From: Cymbidium sinense
Lineage: Eukaryota > Streptophyta > Magnoliopsida > Asparagales > Orchidaceae
NCBI GenBank assembly: GCA_021442155.1
Contig: CM038214.1
Span: 20,857,808 to 20,921,807 of the forward strand
Length of the DNA stretch: 64,000 nucleotides
Reading direction: 5' to 3'
In this document: positions 59,929-64,000 of the stretch, piece after piece
Layout of the letters: the number at the start of each line of letters is the position of its first letter
Numbering within the stretch: the first letter of the stretch is position 1
The notes under the pieces: generated by a model
Databases searched by the model: none
What the model saw: the letters and a program-made list of their open reading frames with translations, nothing else
Told to the model about the DNA's origin: nothing
Position numbers and translations under genes: made by a program

Positions 59929-61077
59929 GTCAATGAGCCTATAATTAACACCATCCCAAACATATGATATATATATATGAATCTTTTAGGCCAGGAAACA
60001 ACCCCCTTATTAATATTCATACCAGTAATTGGGAAAGATCAATTGTAATGGAAGGCAGCATATCCCAACACAGGAAATAGACTGCAACCTACCAAAAATA
60101 GCACCAAGTAAAGATAGTTAGAGTTACAGTTCCAATAGTAGCATTCAGGACCAAAAATTGAATAATCCAGATCAACAAACAACCAAGAGAAAGACAACAA
60201 AAGGCAGCAAATGTCCATAATATCACCCATTCAGAATAGGCAGTGCATACGATTGCACAAACCTAACCGAACCGAGATGGGAATAGAGACAACAACAGGT
60301 AGTGTAGATCACAACAATCAGGAGATGAACAACAACCCAGACATAAATAGCATGGGCATTCAGAAAGCCAACCCCAATAGCAAAATATAACATTAGAACC
60401 CACCAGAAGAAAAATCAACAAGTGGATTCAAATGAGTATCAACATTAGAATCTAGAAAAATTAAGACAGCAGATAACCAAGGAAAAAACTAGCCAAAAAT
60501 AGCAACATCCAGGATAGGAAGGGACAACAACTTGGCCATAAAACCTCTCAATCAGAGTAGACATTGCAATAGTTAATAGCCAAATAGATAGATCATAAAA
60601 ATAGGTTTCTGGAAGGCAGCAACCCAGACATCAATCACCAAAAACCATCAGAATAGCAATGTCAGAAACAGCTTGCTGAGCATAGGACCCTGAAGTCCTA
60701 CAACCAACAAAGATGGAGCCAACATAGGAGTCCTAAAAACCAAGACAACAAATCTCCGAAACAACCAAGATAACAAAACTAGCTAGCATGCCATAAAGCC
60801 ACCCATCCGGGATAAAAATAGATACAAGTTTAAGAAAGGAGATGGAGAGAAACAAGATAAGGTAGACCAATGAATTCATATGATATGCATATAAAAAACC
60901 AATAAGGGGTTCAAAGCAAAATCCACCAAACAACAACAATAGAGACTTGCAACAAAACAAACTAAAACCCGACAAGACATGTAGAGTATTAATCAGTTAC
61001 AACATGTGTGATCAAAATAGCCCGGCTGATAATAACACAAACTATTGGGAAATCAAGAATCAAAAAACAACCATAAA

Positions 61078-62541
61078 TCACAAAGACAGCAATTTGTAAA
61101 GAGGACCCAAAAAGCCAATGACTACATTGAAAAGAATAACACAATTCCATTCCTGCAAAGAGATATTAGAGTAGACATGGGATATCACAAACAACAAAAT
61201 AGCAGCAATAAGGAAAGATACAACCAATTGGTGCTCAATAGCAGTCCCACATTGGATTAAAATAATTAACCTGCAAGTTGTAAGAAAGTCAGCAAATCCC
61301 CAACTCAGCTGTCTACAGTTACAAAAAATATTAGGAATAAGGAAAAGGTAGCAGATAGGGAGGGATAGGTACTGAATAGCTCCCCACCACAAGCCAATCC
61401 AGTAAGACACATTCAAAGCATACAATTCAGTAGCAGGTTTTTTAGTCACATTAAGCCAGTATTGCCAAGGATAATGACAGTAATAACTAGTAGGTTGGCC
61501 AATAACCAAGTTATGCATATAAGATAAACCATTGATTAAATTCAAGCAGAATAGAAGAAAGATCTTCAAGATTTGCATGTTCCCATCATAGCATAAAGAG
61601 TGAAAGAAAGTGCAGGGAAGACCAACAGCATCCCAAATGTTAGCAACAAGAGCACAAAGAAAAATAGAGAAAAGAGGGTAAACACAGTAAAATCCAAAAA
61701 GAGAGGCCAACAAGAAAATCCATTCCAACAGGTAATAGGAGAAGACAGCCAACAAAAAACAATTAATCTTCAGACAAGAGCAGTAAAATAAATTGACCAA
61801 AACCCCAATCTCAGAAACATCCTGCACAGAAAGGATCTCCTGGATATGACAGCCAGAAATAATCTGAATAAACTCCATCCAAGACAAAAAATAAGCGGTC
61901 AGAAAAGAAATAACAGAATGCCAGAAATTCCACCCAAGAAAAGTAGAAGAAGCATATAAAGATAACCAACAAGTAATATCTAAGTTCTGCACAATAATAG
62001 GTCTGCCATAGGGTGTAGGGAGGTCAACAACAACCTGTAAGAAAACTTGCAAAAAATAGCCATAGAAGGTGGAAGAAAAGAAGGAAGCCCCCCACATTAA
62101 GATCCCACCAAAGGGACTCTGAAAATGGATTCCAAAGAGAGCATGTTGAATGGGGTCCAGATTCTTATAAAGACAACATCCAAGAAGATAATTATCAACA
62201 AAAGGGCCAAAAAGTCTCTTCTTGTAGAAAAATAAAGTAAAGGATAACACCCAAAAATAAAAGAGAAACATCAGCTCCAATCTAGAGTTGAAAAGAATAT
62301 CAGCAGCAGCCCAAGATCTAATAAGCGGCATGTCAAAACCCTCCAAGGTCATTATCGATAAAATCCAACAACCTAACAGTAAGTCATCAAAATAAATATT
62401 GCAACCAGCATGGTGGGCAATTATACAATGCATAGAATCAACATAGATAGCTAAGGTGCTCCAAGTAGTAATATCTTTGAGAAATAACAGGTTGTAGAAA
62501 TTAATGGGAGTAGCTAAACCCATCAAAATAAATATCTCCAT
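61078..62541 (-). CDS. Unidentified 487-codon hydrophobic open frame in the LINE D 3' region
   Basis: Uninterrupted from ATG (62,541) to the stop ending at 61,078, in sense direction with the LINE, about 330 bp after the RNase H end. I do not recognise the protein. The N-terminus is MEIFILMGLATPINFYNLLF. It is rich in Leu, Phe, Ile, Cys, Trp and Tyr throughout, with many stretches long enough to span a membrane (for example LFYFWVLSFTLFFY and FCLNLINGLSYMH), few charges, and no cysteine or motif pattern I can assign. Base composition (about 46% T, under 20% each of the other bases on the coding strand) favours hydrophobic codons but should still give a stop about every 20-25 codons, so the length is unexpected. 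The neighbouring ORF2 is broken. It may be a lost third ORF of this LINE family, a captured gene fragment or an extreme compositional accident. Confidence 0.35.
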   Translation of the reverse strand: MEIFILMGLATPINFYNLLFLKDITTWSTLAIYVDSMHCIIAHHAGCNIYFDDLLLGCWILSIMTLEGFDMPLIRSWAAADILFNSRLELMFLFYFWVLSFTLFFYKKRLFGPFVDNYLLGCCLYKNLDPIQHALFGIHFQSPFGGILMWGASFFSSTFYGYFLQVFLQVVVDLPTPYGRPIIVQNLDITCWLSLYASSTFLGWNFWHSVISFLTAYFLSWMEFIQIISGCHIQEILSVQDVSEIGVLVNLFYCSCLKINCFLLAVFSYYLLEWIFLLASLFGFYCVYPLFSIFLCALVANIWDAVGLPCTFFHSLCYDGNMQILKIFLLFCLNLINGLSYMHNLVIGQPTSYYCHYPWQYWLNVTKKPATELYALNVSYWIGLWWGAIQYLSLPICYLFLIPNIFCNCRQLSWGFADFLTTCRLIILIQCGTAIEHQLVVSFLIAAILLFVISHVYSNISLQEWNCVILFNVVIGFLGPLYKLLSL

Positions 62542-62872
62542 CCAGCAGTGATTAAGCTCCTTGGATTAAAATGCACAATTGGTATAAAAAACCCCAGTAG
62601 GATAGGGGTTAAAAAACCAATAATAGCTAACACAAAGCTCAACATAATTCCTATGTTGATTATCCGTATGCACATAGCTCAGCAGCAGCCTTTTATCAAT
62701 GTAAATGCCAAAAGCAGTGAGCCTCCAAATGATGGAGGAGCTATTAAAACACCAAAGCATGACACAAAGATCCACCAGTAATATCCAAGAAGCATCCACA
62801 AAGGCACAAAAAGGAATAAAACCAAAAAATGAAGAAGCATATAGATAAAAGATGAATGGAGAAACATCAAAA

Positions 62873-63535
62873 TTAGATTAAGTTTGAGGTAAGGAAACCA
62901 ATTGTCCAAGTTAACCAAATGCAAGTGTTTGGGTAAGGTGTGTTGATCAAAGAAGATGATACCATTGGATCTAGCAGATTGGCAAGGTAACAAGCATTTC
63001 CTTCACGCCAAACATGAGTGATGTTAAAATTTAGTTGGAAAAGAAGAGATCTAGTTTGCTTGAGGAGGTAGTACAAATCAGTGCTGCTCATCTTAGTGGA
63101 AGTCAATAGATCAATCAGGAGAACAACATCCACCTCGATCCAAATATTGAGCTAGCCATTTTCGAGGCAAATCTCAAGAGCTTTGAAGACTTCCATAAGC
63201 TCAGAAAAAGGGATAGTGCAAGAAGTAAGGGGATAAGCAAAAGCACATAGGACTATACCCATAGAGTTCTTTAAAATGCCACCACAACCAAAGCCATTAT
63301 GAGAGACAGAGCCATCAGTATTGATTTTAATAATATGATCAAGAGGATTTTTCCAATAGACAATCTTATCATTTTGACAGTAAGGTTGATCCGACAAGAT
63401 AATGCCCAATTTATTGGCCACAAATTTACAGCCTTTGAAATGTCTGTAATGAATGAGATTGGCTTTAAACAAGTCACGAATTTTATTTTTAGTTCTAGCA
63501 ATAATTCTCACATGGTTCATAGGGATCCCATGTTG
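62873..63535 (-). pseudogene. LINE D ORF2 remnant: RNase H domain
   Basis: Minus-strand frame 63,520-63,152 reads FKGCKFVANKLGI, KINTDGSVSHNGFGCGGIL, FSELMEVFKALEICLENG. A stop and shift follow, then IEVDVVLLIDLL and ITHVWREGNACYLANLLD (frame 63,133-62,873). This gives the RNase H catalytic set D (NTDGS), E (SELMEV), D (EVDVV) and a His/Asp-bearing last helix. These acidic residues are intact, unlike LINE A, whose first Asp is Asn. The end LVNLDNWFPYLKLNLI in another frame parallels LVNLDKTSLPYFISF of LINE A and marks the old ORF2 terminus. RNase H removes element RNA during second-strand synthesis; with no RT this remnant has no role. Confidence 0.82.
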
Positions 63536-63760
63536 TAGGTTTTAGGGTTTAGGATTTAGGGTTTAGGGTTTTGGTTTAGGGTTTAGGGTTTTAGGGTTTA
63601 GGGTTATTTAGGGTTTAGGGTTTAGGGTATAGGGTTTAGTATATGGTTTAGGGTCAGGTTTAGGGTTTAGGGTTTTAGGGTTTATGGTTTAGGGTTTAGG
63701 GTTATAGGTTTGGGTTGTAGTTAGGGTTTAGGGTTTAGGTTTTGGATTTAGGGTTTAGTT
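63536..63760 (-). repeat. Type I telomere array, inverted
   Basis: TTTAGGG heptamers, fairly regular near 63,555-63,640, between the cut 5' end of LINE D and the inverted hinge. Confidence 0.9.
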
Positions 63761-63830
63761 TTAAATAAATTAAACATCACAGGTTTGAGTTTATTTAGTT
63801 TATTTTTTATTTATTTGAGTTTATTTTATT
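63761..63830 (-). repeat. Inverted hinge element and flank
   Basis: On the minus strand: AAAAAATAAACTAAATAAAC, TCAAACCTGTGATGTTTAAT, TTATTTAAAAC. This corresponds to the left-side order AAAAATAAACTAAATAAACC-TAAACCTACTAGTTTACTTAAT. It shows the higher-order unit is present in the inverted part too. Confidence 0.65.
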
Positions 63831-64000
63831 TTATTTTATTTAGGTTTTATTTTTAATTATTTTGGTATATTTATTTTAGGTTTATTTACTTTAGTTTTAG
63901 TTTTTATTTTATTTTTAGGTTTAGGTTTATTTTTAATTGAGTTTTATTTCCATTTTATTTTTTAGATTTAGGTTTTGGTTTGGATTTTTATTTTATTTCT
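63831..64000 (-). repeat. Type II array, inverted (TTTTA / TTTAGG words)
   Basis: TTTATTTTATTTAGG words, reverse complement of the type II arrays on the left. Confidence 0.9.

Larger units (their letters stand above)
59078..63535 (-). mobile_element. LINE D: 5'-truncated L1-type LINE of the LINE A family
   Basis: About 4.45 kb on the minus strand, inside the TTTAGGG array. The 3' tail at 59,078-59,104 is (AAAAAAT)n followed by A's on the minus strand, directly after GGTTTCCCT. The 5' end (63,535) is cut shortly before the RNase H domain and joins TTTAGGG repeats directly. Shared with LINE A are the region before RNase H (FKGCK motif), RNase H, and the long 3' region. The 3' region is 3.8 kb here against 2.2 kb in LINE A, and it contains two long open frames. 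Confidence 0.85.

Noticed and set aside
61600..61791. Plus-strand Lys/Gln-rich frame opposite the 487-codon frame
   Set aside because: Antisense to LINE D and explained by the A-rich complement of a T-rich strand.
1..64000. A functional telomere or chromosome end
   Set aside because: Heptamers are degenerate everywhere, no long perfect run exists, and the array reverses orientation inside the window.

Overview
The window is non-genic plant nuclear DNA. The dominant sequence is degenerate Arabidopsis-type telomere repeat: CCCTAAA on the + strand from 1 to about 40.5 kb, and TTTAGGG from 58.2 kb to the end. All recognisable protein homology belongs to plant retroelements or to 5'-truncated retrocopies of a plant glycine-rich RNA-binding protein (GR-RBP) mRNA. 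This suggests a flowering plant; I cannot name the species. I see no intact host gene, tRNA, rRNA or CRISPR array. The DNA looks like an interstitial or subtelomeric telomere-like satellite, not a functional chromosome end.

Layout. (i) 1-40.5 kb: alternating CCCTAAA-rich blocks (type I) and TAAAATAAA/CCTAAA-rich blocks (type II). A recurrent hinge near CCTACTAGTTTACTTAATTT, followed by a short T/A run, marks the change from II to I at least 14 times. This defines a higher-order repeat of about 1.1-1.8 kb. (ii) Inserted in it are an almost full-length L1-type LINE with an RNase H domain (LINE A, 7.4-15.3 kb, +), a second L1-type LINE without RNase H (LINE B, 16.2-19.3 kb, +), the 3' part of an RTE-type LINE (31.3-33.0 kb, -) and four GR-RBP retropseudogenes (1.6, 25.1, 34.3 and 36.1 kb, all +). 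(iii) 40.9-49.9 kb: a different array (type III) built on ACTAA/ACTAATAA words, with a GGGCCC-rich island near 48.0-48.4 kb. (iv) 49.9-53.7 kb: a decayed Ty3/gypsy-like LTR element with a protease remnant. (v) 53.7-58.2 kb: an AT-rich satellite of about 330 bp period, split by a nearly complete RTE LINE (54.7-57.6 kb, +). (vi) 58.2-64 kb: the telomere-like array in opposite orientation, carrying a fifth GR-RBP copy (-) and a 5'-truncated LINE of the LINE A family (LINE D, -).

The region appears to have grown by cycles of retroposition and amplification. The five GR-RBP copies sit at a similar phase after the hinge, and the three copies that can be read there share one nonsense codon. They were therefore probably copied along with the satellite and not retroposed five times. 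A 0.54-kb segment at 3.37-3.90 kb recurs inverted at 57.63-58.18 kb, so the two ends are related as an inverted duplication. The L1-type LINEs and GR-RBP copies all carry their poly(A) strand on the CCCTAAA strand, whichever way the array runs. The least explained object is the long 3' part of LINE D, which keeps an uninterrupted 487-codon hydrophobic frame although the rest of the element is decayed.

Identities and alignments were judged by eye. Boundaries inside the repeats are good to tens of bases at best.
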